NCBI RefSeq assembly: GCF_900100205.1
Contig: NZ_FNEQ01000002.1
Location: 372,001 to 436,000, forward strand
Source: Duganella sp. OV510
Lineage (GTDB): Bacteria > Pseudomonadota > Gammaproteobacteria > Burkholderiales > Burkholderiaceae_D
DNA length: 64,000 nucleotides
Direction: 5' to 3'
Part shown: positions 19,256-31,153 of the stretch, piece after piece
How positions within the stretch are numbered: position 1 is the first letter of the stretch
Layout: every line of letters begins with the position of its first letter
Notes under the pieces: generated by a model
Told to the model about the DNA's origin: nothing
Seen by the model: only the letters and a program-made list of their open reading frames with translations
The model's database searches: none
Translations under genes and position numbers: made by a program

Positions 19256-21115
19256 ATGAAAAAAGCCCTGCTGGCGACCTTATTCGCCGCCCTCACGCCC
19301 GCCATCGCCGGCGCCGCACCACACCCCTACCGCATCGATCACATGGATCCGCCGCTGTGGTGGACCGGCATGCACAACAGCAAGCTGCAACTGATGGTAC
19401 ACGGTCCGCAAATTGCGGATCTGGACCCGGCACTGAACTATCCGGGCGTGCGCATCGCCAGCGTATCGCGCGTGGCCAGCCGTAATTACCTGTTTATCGA
19501 TCTGGAGATCGCCCCCGAGGCCAGGCCTGGCAAGCTGGAGCTGGTATTCCAGCGCGGTACGCAAAGCATCCGCTACCCGTATGAACTGCTGGCGCGGGCA
19601 GCCGGCTCGGCGCAGCGCGCCGGCTTCAACAGCGCCGACGCCATTTATCAAGTGATGCCGGACCGCTTTGCCAACGGCGACCAGGGCAACGACAGCGTGG
19701 CCCGCTATGCCGACCAGCTGAATCGCGCCGATGGCTCGGGACGGCACGGCGGCGACATACAGGGCATCATCAATCATCTGGACTATGTGGCCGGCATGGG
19801 CTTCACCCAGCTGTGGCCGACGCCGCTGCTGGAATCGAATATGCCGCACGGCTCCTACCACGGCTACGCCTCCACCGACCATTACCGCATCGACCCGCGC
19901 TACGGCAGCAACCAAGGTTTCCGCCAGCTGGTGACGCAGGCGCGCGCCAAAGGCATCGGCGTGATACAGGACGTGGTGCTGAACCACATCGGCAACAAGC
20001 ACTGGTGGATGCAGGACATGCCGATGCCGGACTGGCTGACCTACCAGGGCAAGTATGTGCCGACTGCGCACCACCGCGTGGCGGTGCAGGACCCGTATGC
20101 ATCGGACGAGGACAAGCGCAACTTCACGCAGGGCTGGTTCGTGCAGGGCATGCCGGACCTGAACCAGGCCAATCCCTACGTGGCCAACTACCTGATCCAG
20201 AACAGCATCTGGTGGATCGAATACGCCGGCCTGTCCGGCCTGCGCGTGGATACCTACGGCTATTCGAATACCGACTTCCTCAGCCGCTGGTCCGGCGCGG
20301 TGATGGCCGAGTATCCGCAACTGAACCTGGTGGGCGAGGAATGGAGCCCGCTGATACCGGTGGTGGCGCACTGGCAGCGCGGCAAGCGGAATTTCGACGG
20401 CTACGTGTCGCACATGCCAAGCATGATGGACTTCCCCCTGAACGACGCCTTGCGCCGCGCGCTGGTGGCGCCGGACGGCGCCGAGCAAAGCCTGACCACG
20501 CTGTACGAAACGCTGTCACAGGATTATCTGTATCCGGATGCGGCCAATCTGGTCCTGTTTGAAGGCAACCATGACCTGTCGCGCATCTACAACGCGCTCG
20601 ACGAAGACCAGGATCTGTTCCGCATGGCGATGGCGGTGGTGGCGACGCTGCCGCGCATTCCGCAGTTCTACGCGGGCACCGAGATCCAGATGACCAGCAC
20701 CACCAAGGGCCGCGACGACGCTTCCTATCGCCGCGACTTCCCTGGCGGCTGGGCGGGCGACAAGGTGAACGCCTTCACCGGCGAGGGACTGACGCAGCAG
20801 CAGGCCAGCGCGCAGGCCTACATCCGCAAGCTGCTCAACTGGCGCAAAACCGCCGGCGTGATTCATCACGGGAAGCTGATGCACTATGGGCCGGAACAGA
20901 ACACCTATGTGTATTTCCGCTACGACGGTGCCAAAAAAGTGATGGTGGCGCTGAATAAGAACAAGACCGACACCACGCTGCCAACCGCGCGCTTCCATGA
21001 AATGCTGAATGGCGCGCGCGCAGGTGTGGATGTCATCAGCGGCCAGCGTGTATCGCTGGACGGACAAGTGACATTGCCGGCACGTTCCGCACTGATACTG
21101 GAGATCGAACAATGA
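19256..21115 (+). CDS. neopullulanase / cyclomaltodextrinase-like GH13 (SusA type)
   Basis: Secreted GH13 enzyme of 619 residues that should cleave cyclodextrins, pullulan or maltodextrins in the periplasm. A signal peptide ends near residue 20 (AGAAPHP). Residues about 21-105 form the N-terminal beta-sandwich (MDPPLWWTGMHNSKLQLMV) typical of cyclomaltodextrinases. The TIM barrel carries D332 in LRVDTYGYS, E361 in LVGEEWS and D440 in EGNHDLSR. The C-terminal beta domain ends ARSALILEIE. GGAG lies five bases before the ATG and operator site 5 just upstream. Its stop codon overlaps the next start (ATGA), so the two genes are translationally coupled. Confidence 0.92.
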   Translation: MKKALLATLFAALTPAIAGAAPHPYRIDHMDPPLWWTGMHNSKLQLMVHGPQIADLDPALNYPGVRIASVSRVASRNYLFIDLEIAPEARPGKLELVFQRGTQSIRYPYELLARAAGSAQRAGFNSADAIYQVMPDRFANGDQGNDSVARYADQLNRADGSGRHGGDIQGIINHLDYVAGMGFTQLWPTPLLESNMPHGSYHGYASTDHYRIDPRYGSNQGFRQLVTQARAKGIGVIQDVVLNHIGNKHWWMQDMPMPDWLTYQGKYVPTAHHRVAVQDPYASDEDKRNFTQGWFVQGMPDLNQANPYVANYLIQNSIWWIEYAGLSGLRVDTYGYSNTDFLSRWSGAVMAEYPQLNLVGEEWSPLIPVVAHWQRGKRNFDGYVSHMPSMMDFPLNDALRRALVAPDGAEQSLTTLYETLSQDYLYPDAANLVLFEGNHDLSRIYNALDEDQDLFRMAMAVVATLPRIPQFYAGTEIQMTSTTKGRDDASYRRDFPGGWAGDKVNAFTGEGLTQQQASAQAYIRKLLNWRKTAGVIHHGKLMHYGPEQNTYVYFRYDGAKKVMVALNKNKTDTTLPTARFHEMLNGARAGVDVISGQRVSLDGQVTLPARSALILEIEQ

Positions 21116-24100
21116 AGCAAACCACCGCGCGCACACAACGCCACCCTGCCCCGCTTGCCGCGCTCCGCCCGTCTGCCGTGATGCGCGCTGTGGCGCTGGC
21201 CATCGGCTCGCTCGCATTGACCGCACACGCCACACCGGGCACCGCCAATGCAAGCTATCCCACCTGGGACGGCAAGCAGGAAACCGTCCGCTACGCCACG
21301 CCGGATGACGGCGCCGCACTGCGCAGCTATACGCAATCCACCACCATGCGCGTGCGCGAAGGCGGCAAGCAGGAAATCAGCTACACGGAATCTGCCGCGC
21401 TGCCAACGGTCCGCAGCGGCAACCTGGCCTTTGATGCGCTGTTCGCGCTGGCCGGCGCCGAGATGAAACTGGACTCGGTCAGCGAAATCCGCGACGGCAG
21501 CTATAACGGCGGCAACGCCATCCCTTGCGAGTGCTTTGAAACCGGCGAGTTGTGGCACTACGTCTGGACGCGCGACCTGTCCTACGCTGCTTCGCTGGGC
21601 CTGGGCATGCTGGACCCGCAGCGCACCCGCAATTCACTGGAGTTCAAAATGGCCGGCTACCGCGACGGCGTGCAAGGCGGCCTGCACGCCGTCAACAACG
21701 ACAACGGCTATCAGATCGTGCAGGACACCGGCAGCGGCGGCAGCTGGCCAGTCAGCACCGACCGCGTCACCTGGGCCTTTGGCGCCGACGAAGCCTTGAA
21801 AGCGCTGCCGCCAGCAGAACGCAAAGTCTTCGCCGAAAAAGCCCTGCGCGCGCTGCGCAACACGCTGGAGAATGACCGCATTGCCATCTGGGACGCTGCC
21901 GACGGTTTGTACAACGGCGAAGAATCCTTCCTCGACTGGCGCGACCAGACTTATGCTGCGTGGATGCCGAACGAGCTGTCCTTCATGGCGACCTCGAAAG
22001 CGCTGTCCACCAATGCGGCGCACTACAAGGCGCTGACGCTGGCCGCGCAACTGGCCGCCGAACAGGGCGACCGCGCCGCCGCAGCACGTTATGGCGGCTG
22101 GGCGACTGCCTTGAAAGCCGCCATCAACAAACGCTTCTGGCAAGCCGACAGCGGCATGTACAGCAGCGTGACGGCCGGCCACTTCGACGGCGCGGCCATG
22201 TACAAGTACGACTGGCTGGGCCAGTCGCTGGCGATCGTTACCGGCATCGCCGATCAGCGACAGGCGCAGAGCATTCTTGCGCATTATCCGCATGGCCCGC
22301 TGGGCGCGCCGGTCATCTGGCCGCAGCAGTCGGATACCGCCGTATATCACAACCGCGCGATGTGGCCATTCGTTACCGCCTACGGCCTGAAGGCAGCGGC
22401 GCTTGGCGGCAACGTCGCCGTGGCCGATGCGGCTTACGATACGCTGATGCGCGGCGCCGCCACCAATCTGTCCAATATGGAAAACCTGGAATGGCTGTCC
22501 GGCCAGCCAATGCTGGATGATGGCAAGCTGAGTGGCCCGGTGGTCAACTCGCGTCGTCAGTTGTGGTCTGTCGGTGGCTATCTCGGCATGGTGGTCGGCA
22601 GCGTGTTTGGCGTGCAGACCACCAACGAAGGCATCGCGCTGCGGCCATTCATTACCGCCAAGCTGCGGCGCGAAGCGTTTGCCGGCAGCGATGCGATTAC
22701 ACTGAATAATCTGGCGCTGCGCGGCAAGCGCATCAGCGTGCGTATCGCGCTGCCGGCTGCGGCCAAGGGCAACGGCTACTACACGGTGGACCGCATCACG
22801 CTGAACGGCAAGCCGGCCGGCGCGTCGCTGGCGTGGGAAGCGCTCGGCGAGGACAACGTGGTCGAGATCCGTCTCGGCAAGCTGGCGGCCGGCCAGCAGA
22901 CCAAGCGCAGCGTCAGCGGCAAGCCGCTGGTGCAGGATGCGGCAGTCTACGCGCCGGCCGAGCCGCGCATCACCCAACTGGAACGCGGCAGCTACGGCTT
23001 GCCGACGCTGCATATCGCCAGCGGCAACGCAGGCGCCACCCCGGACGCGACGGCGGGGGCGGCAGCTGCGGGCACCGGCGGCATCGTGTACAACATTTAC
23101 CGCAACGGCCAACTGGTCGGCGCGCGCATTTCGGCGGCGACGTGGGCTGATCGCAACGCTGTCGCTGCAGACAATCTTTGCTACGCCGTCGAAGCAGTCT
23201 ACGTCCGCTCCGGCAACCGCAGCCACCACAGCATGCCGGTCTGCCTGAACAACGGCCAGGAAATCGCCGTCGAGCGCCCGGCCTGGGGCGCCCCTGCCGA
23301 CACCTTCGCACAAGAACTCAAGATCGACCGCGAAGGCAGCTACGCCATCCAGATCAAATACCGCAACACCGCCCACCAGATCAACCTGGGCGTCAGTGGC
23401 GGCGTCAAATGGGCAGCGCTGAAAGACAGCAGCGGCAACACCGTCGCCAACGCCGTCGTGCAACTGCCGCACTCACCGGCCGAAGAAGGCGCCAAGTATT
23501 CGACGCCGCTGCGCGCCAACCTGAAGCCAGGCAGCTACACGCTGCAACTGGACGACTTCTACAACATGAGCTACATGAAGAACAACGCCACCTACAGCGA
23601 TGCGGGCGGCGTCAAAGGCCCATCCAACAAGTTCGACATCCAGGGCGTGCGCATTATGCCCGTACCGAAAAGTGAGGCCGCAAACAAGGCCATCGGCACC
23701 GGCACGCTGCGCATCGTCGACAACTTCGCCTCGCCGCAACTGGGCAACAGCCGCAAGCTGCGCATCTACCTGCCGCCCGGCTACGACGCCAACCCGCAAC
23801 AGCGCTATCCGGTGCTCTACTTGCACGACGGCCAGAACCTGTTCGATCCCAAGACCGCCGCCTTCGGCGCCGCCTGGGAAATCGGCACCACCGTCGACAA
23901 GCTGATCGCCACCGGCGCCATCGAACCGATCATCGTGGTCGGCATCGACAACGCCGGCGAACAGCGCATCAACGAATACACGCCCTGCTGCGACAAGCAA
24001 TACGGCGGCGGCAAGATCGACGCCTACGCCGCCTTCATCGTCGACACGGTCAAGCCCTGGGCCGATACCCAACTGCGCACGCTGAAGGACCGCGAGCACA

Positions 24101-24432
24101 CCGCGATCATGGGCTCCTCACTGGGCGGCATCGCCTCGGTGTACATCGGCCAGAAATACCCGCAGGTATTCTCCAAGGCCGCCGGCGTATCCAGTTCGTT
24201 CTGGTGGAATGAGCAGATGTTCATCAAACAGCTGCCGCCGCGCTCACCGGTCAAGTTCTACCTCGACGCCGGCACCAACAACGACGGCATCGAAGACACC
24301 CGAAAAATGCGCGACGCCATGCAGGCCAAAGGCTATGACCTGTACTACCACGAAGCCGAAGGCGGCATCCACAATGAAAAATCGTGGGCCGCGCGCGTCG
24401 ACATTCCGCTGACCTGGTTCTTCAGGAAGTAA
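21112..24432 (+). CDS. six-hairpin glycosidase fused to an esterase-D-like hydrolase
   Basis: A 1106-residue secreted fusion. After a long signal region (core [17 protein letters not shown], residues 24-40), residues about 60-480 form an (alpha/alpha)6 barrel like GH15-type or related six-hairpin glycosidases ([56 protein letters not shown]). Beta-sandwich segments span about 490-860. Residues about 865-1106 are an esterase-D-type alpha/beta-hydrolase with GSSLG (nucleophile S1003), a YLDAGTNND acid region and the GGIHNEKSW histidine. I cannot place the glycosidase in a numbered family. GGAG lies eight bases before the ATG, which overlaps the GH13 stop. The last 11 bases overlap the convergent chemoreceptor gene. 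Confidence 0.82.
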   Translation: MKQTTARTQRHPAPLAALRPSAVMRAVALAIGSLALTAHATPGTANASYPTWDGKQETVRYATPDDGAALRSYTQSTTMRVREGGKQEISYTESAALPTVRSGNLAFDALFALAGAEMKLDSVSEIRDGSYNGGNAIPCECFETGELWHYVWTRDLSYAASLGLGMLDPQRTRNSLEFKMAGYRDGVQGGLHAVNNDNGYQIVQDTGSGGSWPVSTDRVTWAFGADEALKALPPAERKVFAEKALRALRNTLENDRIAIWDAADGLYNGEESFLDWRDQTYAAWMPNELSFMATSKALSTNAAHYKALTLAAQLAAEQGDRAAAARYGGWATALKAAINKRFWQADSGMYSSVTAGHFDGAAMYKYDWLGQSLAIVTGIADQRQAQSILAHYPHGPLGAPVIWPQQSDTAVYHNRAMWPFVTAYGLKAAALGGNVAVADAAYDTLMRGAATNLSNMENLEWLSGQPMLDDGKLSGPVVNSRRQLWSVGGYLGMVVGSVFGVQTTNEGIALRPFITAKLRREAFAGSDAITLNNLALRGKRISVRIALPAAAKGNGYYTVDRITLNGKPAGASLAWEALGEDNVVEIRLGKLAAGQQTKRSVSGKPLVQDAAVYAPAEPRITQLERGSYGLPTLHIASGNAGATPDATAGAAAAGTGGIVYNIYRNGQLVGARISAATWADRNAVAADNLCYAVEAVYVRSGNRSHHSMPVCLNNGQEIAVERPAWGAPADTFAQELKIDREGSYAIQIKYRNTAHQINLGVSGGVKWAALKDSSGNTVANAVVQLPHSPAEEGAKYSTPLRANLKPGSYTLQLDDFYNMSYMKNNATYSDAGGVKGPSNKFDIQGVRIMPVPKSEAANKAIGTGTLRIVDNFASPQLGNSRKLRIYLPPGYDANPQQRYPVLYLHDGQNLFDPKTAAFGAAWEIGTTVDKLIATGAIEPIIVVGIDNAGEQRINEYTPCCDKQYGGGKIDAYAAFIVDTVKPWADTQLRTLKDREHTAIMGSSLGGIASVYIGQKYPQVFSKAAGVSSSFWWNEQMFIKQLPPRSPVKFYLDAGTNNDGIEDTRKMRDAMQAKGYDLYYHEAEGGIHNEKSWAARVDIPLTWFFRK

Positions 24433-26050
24433 GCTGCAAGGCGCGGCTGCGCGAGCGCGGCAAGGAAGCCGCGCCAGCCTGCTCATTCAGCTTGAAGATG
24501 CTGACCGCATCGCGCAGCCCCGCCGCCTGCTGCTCCAGCGAATCGGCGGCAGCCGCCGCCTCCTCCACCAGCGCGGCATTCTGCTGCGTCACGCTATCCA
24601 TCTGGCTGATGGCAATGCTGATCTGCTCGATGCCATCGCGCTGCTCCACGCTGGCCACCGAAATCTCGCCAATGATGGCCGTCACGCGCTGCACGCTGGC
24701 CACCACCTCGGTCATCGTCTCGCCAGCGCGACCCACCAGCCGGCTGCCCTCCTCCACCCGGCCCACCGACGTGCCGATCAGCTCCTTGATCTCCTTGGCT
24801 GCCGCAGCCGAGCGCTGCGCCAGATTGCGCACCTCGGACGCCACCACGGCAAAGCCGCGTCCCTGCTCACCGGCGCGCGCCGCCTCCACCGCCGCATTCA
24901 GCGCCAGGATATTGGTCTGAAAAGCGATGCCGTCGATAACGCCGATGATGTCGACAATCTTGCGTGAGCTGTCATTGATCTCGCCCATGGTCTGCACCAT
25001 CTGCGCCACCGCATCGCCGCCCTTGGCGGCAACCGAGGAAGCGGTATCGGCCAGCTTGCACGCCTCGCTGGCGTTGGCGTTATTCTGCTGCACAGTGGTG
25101 GTCAGTTCAACCATCGCAGCGGCGGTCTGCTCCAGCGAGCTGGCCTGTTCTTCGGTGCGGCCCGACAGATCCAGATTGCCGGCAGCGATTTCGGTCGCCG
25201 CCAGATGTATCGTCTCCGTCCCCGAGCGCACCTGGCCGACGATATTGCTCAAGTTGTGCTGCATGGCCTTCAAGGCGCCCAGCAAATCGCCAATCTCATC
25301 CCGGGTGCTGACCCGCACCTCGCTGCTCAAATCGCCGGATGCCACCGTCTGCGCCATGCTGACCGCCGCATCCAGCGGCCGCGTGATGCTGCGTATCAGC
25401 GACATCACGGTAACGCAGCCGACCACCAGCGTCACCAGCAGCGTCACGCCCATGGTGGCCAGCGTGCGGGCGTGGGCGGCAGCATTCTCCGCTTCCATGG
25501 CAGCGGTCAGGCGCACCGACTCCTTGCCGATGAAGTCGACGATATCATCGATTTTCCTGGTGGGTTCGCGGTCCATGCCCTTGACCAGCGCATCGACCAC
25601 CTGTGCGCTTTCCGGATTGGCGGGATCGTATTTCTTCAGCGCCTCCAGGTAGCGCGCGACCAGCTCGTTCTGGGTGCTGATGGCTTCGCCCACCAGTGGC
25701 GTTTTCAGATCCAGCTTGCCAAGCAGGCCATCCAGCTTCTGCAACTCGCTACGGGTGCTTGCGCCGCCCTTGACGAAGGCCTGGCTGTAGCGGTCCAGCT
25801 GCGCCGTATCATTGCCGCGTATCAGAATGTTCTTCCATTCCTGCACCTGGATCTTGAACTCGACCTGCGCGCTGCGCGCCGTATCGATCGCCTGGCTCAA
25901 GGCGATCGAGCGCGCCATCGCGTCGGCGCTGCGCACATTGCTGTTTTCCAGCGCGCGCCAGCCAGCGAAGGCCACAATCGCGAGTGCGACAAAGAAGAAT
26001 GCTCCTAGCAGCGCCAGGCGCACGCCTATCTTGAGATTGGCGAGTTTCAT
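24422..26050 (-). CDS. methyl-accepting chemotaxis protein
   Basis: Transmembrane chemoreceptor of 542 residues signalling through CheW/CheA. TM1 is about residues 10-32 and TM2 about 195-215, framing a ~160-residue helical periplasmic sensor of the four-helix-bundle type. A HAMP domain (about 215-268) is followed by the cytoplasmic coiled coil. The conserved hairpin tip [20 protein letters not shown] and [18 protein letters not shown] are intact. There is no C-terminal CheR-tethering pentapeptide. AGGAGG lies five bases before the ATG. Its position next to the alpha-glucan genes could mean sugar sensing, but that is only contextual. Confidence 0.95.
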   Translation of the reverse strand: MKLANLKIGVRLALLGAFFFVALAIVAFAGWRALENSNVRSADAMARSIALSQAIDTARSAQVEFKIQVQEWKNILIRGNDTAQLDRYSQAFVKGGASTRSELQKLDGLLGKLDLKTPLVGEAISTQNELVARYLEALKKYDPANPESAQVVDALVKGMDREPTRKIDDIVDFIGKESVRLTAAMEAENAAAHARTLATMGVTLLVTLVVGCVTVMSLIRSITRPLDAAVSMAQTVASGDLSSEVRVSTRDEIGDLLGALKAMQHNLSNIVGQVRSGTETIHLAATEIAAGNLDLSGRTEEQASSLEQTAAAMVELTTTVQQNNANASEACKLADTASSVAAKGGDAVAQMVQTMGEINDSSRKIVDIIGVIDGIAFQTNILALNAAVEAARAGEQGRGFAVVASEVRNLAQRSAAAAKEIKELIGTSVGRVEEGSRLVGRAGETMTEVVASVQRVTAIIGEISVASVEQRDGIEQISIAISQMDSVTQQNAALVEEAAAAADSLEQQAAGLRDAVSIFKLNEQAGAASLPRSRSRALQLTS

Positions 26051-26132
26051 CGTTTCCTCCTCGGCAAGGGATGTGATCCATCATGCACGTGTGGTGCACA
26101 AATGCCAAGGAGGACGCGGAAATTACAACAGC

Positions 26133-26645
26133 TTATTGCAAGTCAAGCTGGTAAATATTGGTAGGACGATCATCAGGCGGCATCGCTTTGTGTTCCATAA
26201 ACGTCAGGCCCAGCTTGCCAAGCAAGCTGATCGACACCGTGTTCGCCGGATTCGTAATGCCCATCAGCCGCTTCAGGCGCAGCACATCGCGCGCATACGC
26301 CACCACCGCCACCGCCGCCTCATAGGTGTAGCCCTGGCCGAAGTACGCCGGGCGGATGGCATAGCCGATATCGACGTCAGGCAAGGTGTCGCGCTTGATC
26401 AGGCCGCACAAGCCCAGCGGCTTGCCGTCGCTCTTGCGCTCCATCACATACAGCGAATGGCCGTGGCGCTCCTGCATTACACAGGGACCGTCGATGATGG
26501 CGGCACGCGCCCCCTCGACACTGCGGATGCCCTTGTCGCCGATATGTTCCAGCCAGGTGGGATCGTTGACCAGTTCGTAGTAAAAAGCCGCATCATCCGG
26601 CTGAATGGTGCGCAGCGTCAGGCGTTCGGTTTCCAGTATTTTCAT
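26133..26645 (-). CDS. GNAT acetyltransferase, RimJ/RimL-like
   Basis: Acetyl-CoA-dependent N-acetyltransferase of 170 residues, similar to RimJ/RimL enzymes that modify protein N-termini or small amines. It begins MKILETERLTLRTIQPDD; the acetyl-CoA loop is around PAYFGQGYTYEAAVAVV, followed by ITNPANTVSISLLGKLGL, the usual 'N..S....LGF' motif. The ATG at 26645 overlaps the upstream stop as ATGA, so this start is chosen over an in-frame ATG four codons earlier. It is the last gene of a three-gene leftward unit with another GNAT and a cytosine deaminase. Confidence 0.85.
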   Translation of the reverse strand: MKILETERLTLRTIQPDDAAFYYELVNDPTWLEHIGDKGIRSVEGARAAIIDGPCVMQERHGHSLYVMERKSDGKPLGLCGLIKRDTLPDVDIGYAIRPAYFGQGYTYEAAVAVVAYARDVLRLKRLMGITNPANTVSISLLGKLGLTFMEHKAMPPDDRPTNIYQLDLQ

Positions 26646-27163
26646 GCGTCCGGCCAATGGGTTGGATCTTCAAGCAGCTGATACATCACGTAAACGTCGA
26701 CGTAGCCCAGATATTGATGACGGTAAGCGCGCGGCAAGGTGCCGACGATGGAGAAGCCCAGCTTCTTCCACAGCAGCACCGCCGGCATATTCGAGCTGAC
26801 CACATAGTTGAACTGCATTGCCAGATAGCCCTGGGCGCGGGCGCGGTCCAGGCAATCAGCGCCGAGCAGCTTGCCGACACCGACGCCCTGCGCCGCAGGG
26901 CTCACCATGAAGGAGGCGTTGGCGACATGCGCGCCACGGTCGCGCTGATTGGGGATCAGGCGGTACATGCCGACCAGGCGCTCGCCGTTGAGCACGGCAA
27001 CAAAACTCTGGATGCCGGGGCCGAACCAGTAGGCGTGGCAATCTTCACGGCTGGTATCGGCGGCAAAATAATAGGTATCGCCGCTGGCGATCAGCGCCTG
27101 AAATATTTCCCACATGGCGGCAAAGTCGGCTTCCGTTGCGGGTCGGATGGCGATTTCTTTCAA
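26642..27163 (-). CDS. GNAT acetyltransferase
   Basis: N-acetyltransferase of 173 residues. The frame is open far upstream into the deaminase gene, but family homology begins at IAIRPATEADFAAMWEIFQ. A TTG at 27163 with GGAG five bases upstream fits as the start (MKEIAIRP). Seen: FMVSPAAQGVGVGKLLGADCLDRA (pyrophosphate-binding loop, V.P..QG.GVG type) and NMPAVLLWKKLGF. The substrate is unknown. It follows the deaminase by 68 bp and shares ATGA with the next acetyltransferase, so all three are probably cotranscribed. Confidence 0.85.
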   Translation of the reverse strand: MKEIAIRPATEADFAAMWEIFQALIASGDTYYFAADTSREDCHAYWFGPGIQSFVAVLNGERLVGMYRLIPNQRDRGAHVANASFMVSPAAQGVGVGKLLGADCLDRARAQGYLAMQFNYVVSSNMPAVLLWKKLGFSIVGTLPRAYRHQYLGYVDVYVMYQLLEDPTHWPDA

Positions 27164-27231
27164 GGCAACTCCGGGCGGATTTAACAGTGTCCAATTGTCA
27201 TGTATTTCCGCAAGCAAGTCCAGCTTGAGGC

Positions 27232-28506
27232 TTAGCGCCCGAGACGGAAATTCACCTGCTCCGGCCGTCCCGGCAGCGCCAGGCGTGCATGTGCGCGTGG
27301 CGATTCCGCAATAATTTTTCCTCGACGCATCACCATTCGGCGTGCGGCGCGCAACCGGATCGCTTCCACCGGATCGCCGGCGTCCAGCAGCACCAGGTCG
27401 GCGTGGCAGCCGGGCGCGATGCCATAGCCCTCCAGGCCGAGGATGGCGGCCGGCGTGCTGGTGACGGCGCGGAAGCAATCACGCATGGCGTCCTGGCCGG
27501 TCATCTGCGCCACATGCAGGCCCATCTGCGCCACTTCCAGCATATCGCCCGAACCCAGGCTGTACCACGGGTCCATCACGCAATCGTGGCCGAAGGCGAC
27601 CGGGATGCCGGCTGCCAGCAGTTCCGGCACGCGCGTCATGCCGCGCCGCTTCGGATAGGTATCGTGCCGGCCCTGCAAGGTGATGTTAATCAGCGGATTG
27701 GCGATGGCGTTGACGCCGGCCTCGCGTATCAGCGGCAGCAGCTTGCTGACGTAATAATTGTCCATCGAATGCATCGAAGTCAGGTGCGAGCCGGTGACGC
27801 GGCCGTGCAGGCCCAGGCGGTTGCTCTGATAGGCCAGCGTTTCGATGTGGCGCGACAACGGATCATCGGACTCGTCGCAATGCATGTCGACCATCAGGCC
27901 CTGGTCGGCGGCGTACTCGCACAGGATGCGCACCGACTCGGTGCCCTCCGCCATGGTGCGCTCGAAGTGCGGAATCCCGCCCACCACATCGACGCCCATG
28001 GCGATGGCGCGCTTCAGGTTCAGCAGCGCATTCGGCGCACGCAGCACGCCGTCCTGCGGGAAGGCCACCAGTTGCAGGTCCAGGTAAGGCGCGACCAGGC
28101 GCTTCACCTCCAGCAGCGCCTCCACTGCCAGCAAGCGGTCGTCGCAGACATCGACGTGGGAGCGGATGGCCAGCAGGCCGCGCGCCACCGCCCAGTCGCA
28201 ATACTGCAAGGCACGGTCGATCAGCGCCTGCTGGGTCAGCTGCGGCTTCAGCTCGCCCCATAGCGCGATGCCCTCCAGCAGCGTGCCGGAGGCGTTGACG
28301 CGCGGCAGACCGTAGCTCAGGGTGGCGTCCATGTGAAAGTGCGCATCGACAAAAGGCGTACTCAGCAGATCACCGGTGGCGTCGATCTCCTGCGCCGCCT
28401 GCAGTGGCAAATGCGGGCCGACGGCAGCGATACGGCCGTGCTGGATGGCGACGTCCACGCCCTGCTGCCCATCCGCCAGATTGGCGTTGCGTATCACGAC
28501 ATCCAT
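27232..28506 (-). CDS. codA: cytosine deaminase-like amidohydrolase
   Basis: Metal-dependent amidohydrolase of 424 residues that closely follows the E. coli CodA pattern and should deaminate cytosine to uracil (pyrimidine salvage). Seen: VDAHFHMDATLS (ligands H56 and H58), GTLLEGIALW, IRSHVDVCDDRLLAVEALLEVK, DLQLVAFPQDG, DMHCDESDDP, RVTGSHLTSMHS, INITLQGRHDTYPKRRG and FGHDCVMDPWYSLG (metal Asp). The ATG at 28506 with GGGAG five bases upstream is preferred to one 20 codons earlier. No codB permease is adjacent; two GNAT genes follow instead. Confidence 0.88.
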   Translation of the reverse strand: MDVVIRNANLADGQQGVDVAIQHGRIAAVGPHLPLQAAQEIDATGDLLSTPFVDAHFHMDATLSYGLPRVNASGTLLEGIALWGELKPQLTQQALIDRALQYCDWAVARGLLAIRSHVDVCDDRLLAVEALLEVKRLVAPYLDLQLVAFPQDGVLRAPNALLNLKRAIAMGVDVVGGIPHFERTMAEGTESVRILCEYAADQGLMVDMHCDESDDPLSRHIETLAYQSNRLGLHGRVTGSHLTSMHSMDNYYVSKLLPLIREAGVNAIANPLINITLQGRHDTYPKRRGMTRVPELLAAGIPVAFGHDCVMDPWYSLGSGDMLEVAQMGLHVAQMTGQDAMRDCFRAVTSTPAAILGLEGYGIAPGCHADLVLLDAGDPVEAIRLRAARRMVMRRGKIIAESPRAHARLALPGRPEQVNFRLGR

Positions 28507-28690
28507 CTGCGCTCCCGTTGATTTGAAGTAAGGCTCATTGTAGGCACATTCAATAAAATTCACCAATTATTGCGCTGCACTAAGTGATATGCCGTTCCCG
28601 CATGCGCATGGTAGAAAAAATAACTTTCCTTCACCGTCAATGGTGGCTAGAATGGTCTTATTGCGTTGCATCATAATCTCAGGAGAAATT

Positions 28691-29275
28691 ATGTCATCGA
28701 TTACTGAACAGTTTTCCGCAGCCACGAAATCGCAACTGGAAGTGCAGTTCCAGATCTTCAACACCTTGGCCAGCACGGCTGTCGACAGCGCCGAAAAATT
28801 CATCGCGCTCAACATCAACACCACCAAGGCTTCGGTCGAGAAATCGTCGGCCGCCGCCAGGCAGTTGCTGGCGATCAAGGACCCGCAAGAATTCTTCAGC
28901 CTGAGCGCCTCCCAGCCGCCCAGCTTTGACGCGCTGCTGGCCTACGGACGCGAACTGTTCAGCATCGCCTCCAGTGCCCAGAGCGAGCTGGTCAAGAGTG
29001 CCCAGAGCAGCTTCAAGAATGTCAGCGAGCCGGCCGTCACCAAGGTCAAAGCCACACCGCCAGCGCTGGCCGCCGCAGTCAGCGCCGCCGTTACTGCCGC
29101 CAACGAACCGTTAGCCGTCGTCGCGCCAGCCGCGCCCAAGGTGCCGAAAGCCAAGCCGCTGGCCGCACCGATCCCCGATCAGCAAGACTTCATCGAAGTC
29201 AAAGCCGACCTCAAGCCCTCGTTCCCGGCCCCGCCACCCAAGCCAGAAAAATCCGCCCCCAAAGCCAAGAAATAA
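28691..29275 (+). CDS. phaP: phasin (polyhydroxyalkanoate granule protein)
   Basis: Phasin of 194 residues that coats PHA storage granules and limits their size. Residues 1-115 have the Phasin_2 pattern (FSAATKSQLEVQFQIFNTLA, SAEKFIALNINTTKASVEKS, PQEFFSLSASQPPSFDALLAYGREL without membrane segments). The tail from about 135 is Ala/Pro/Lys-rich (APAAPKVPKAKPLA, ending SAPKAKK), a common low-complexity linker. AGGAGA lies just before the ATG; an upstream in-frame ATG at 28589 lacks a ribosome site. It stands alone, divergent from codA, and is followed by a very large palindrome. Confidence 0.92.
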   Translation: MSSITEQFSAATKSQLEVQFQIFNTLASTAVDSAEKFIALNINTTKASVEKSSAAARQLLAIKDPQEFFSLSASQPPSFDALLAYGRELFSIASSAQSELVKSAQSSFKNVSEPAVTKVKATPPALAAAVSAAVTAANEPLAVVAPAAPKVPKAKPLAAPIPDQQDFIEVKADLKPSFPAPPPKPEKSAPKAKK

Positions 29276-29348
29276 ACTTCAGGGTCAGTGCCGACATTCG
29301 GACATTTCGCGCGCGAAATGTCCGAATGTCGGCACTGAACCCGAAGTT
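29275..29348. repeat. 74-nt near-perfect palindrome after the phasin gene
   Basis: Arms of 37 bases centred between 29311 and 29312 match at 35 of 37 positions. The core is TTTCGCG/CGCGAAA and the arms contain CAGTGCCGACATTCGGACA. A run of T follows on the + strand (29347-29351). It would form a very stable hairpin, acting as phaP terminator, or be a dispersed extragenic palindrome. Confidence 0.85.
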
Positions 29349-29398
29349 TTTGTGCATGCTGTATCCTAGCGGGCTACACGCTTTTCGAGGCAACATGC

Positions 29399-31142
<1,744 letters not shown>

Positions 31143-31153
<11 letters not shown>

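Noticed and set aside
27164-27478. N-terminal extension of the second GNAT frame
   Set aside because: It overlaps codA antisense-free but out of frame, is Arg/Pro-rich and has no homology; a TTG with GGAG at 27163 fits the family start.
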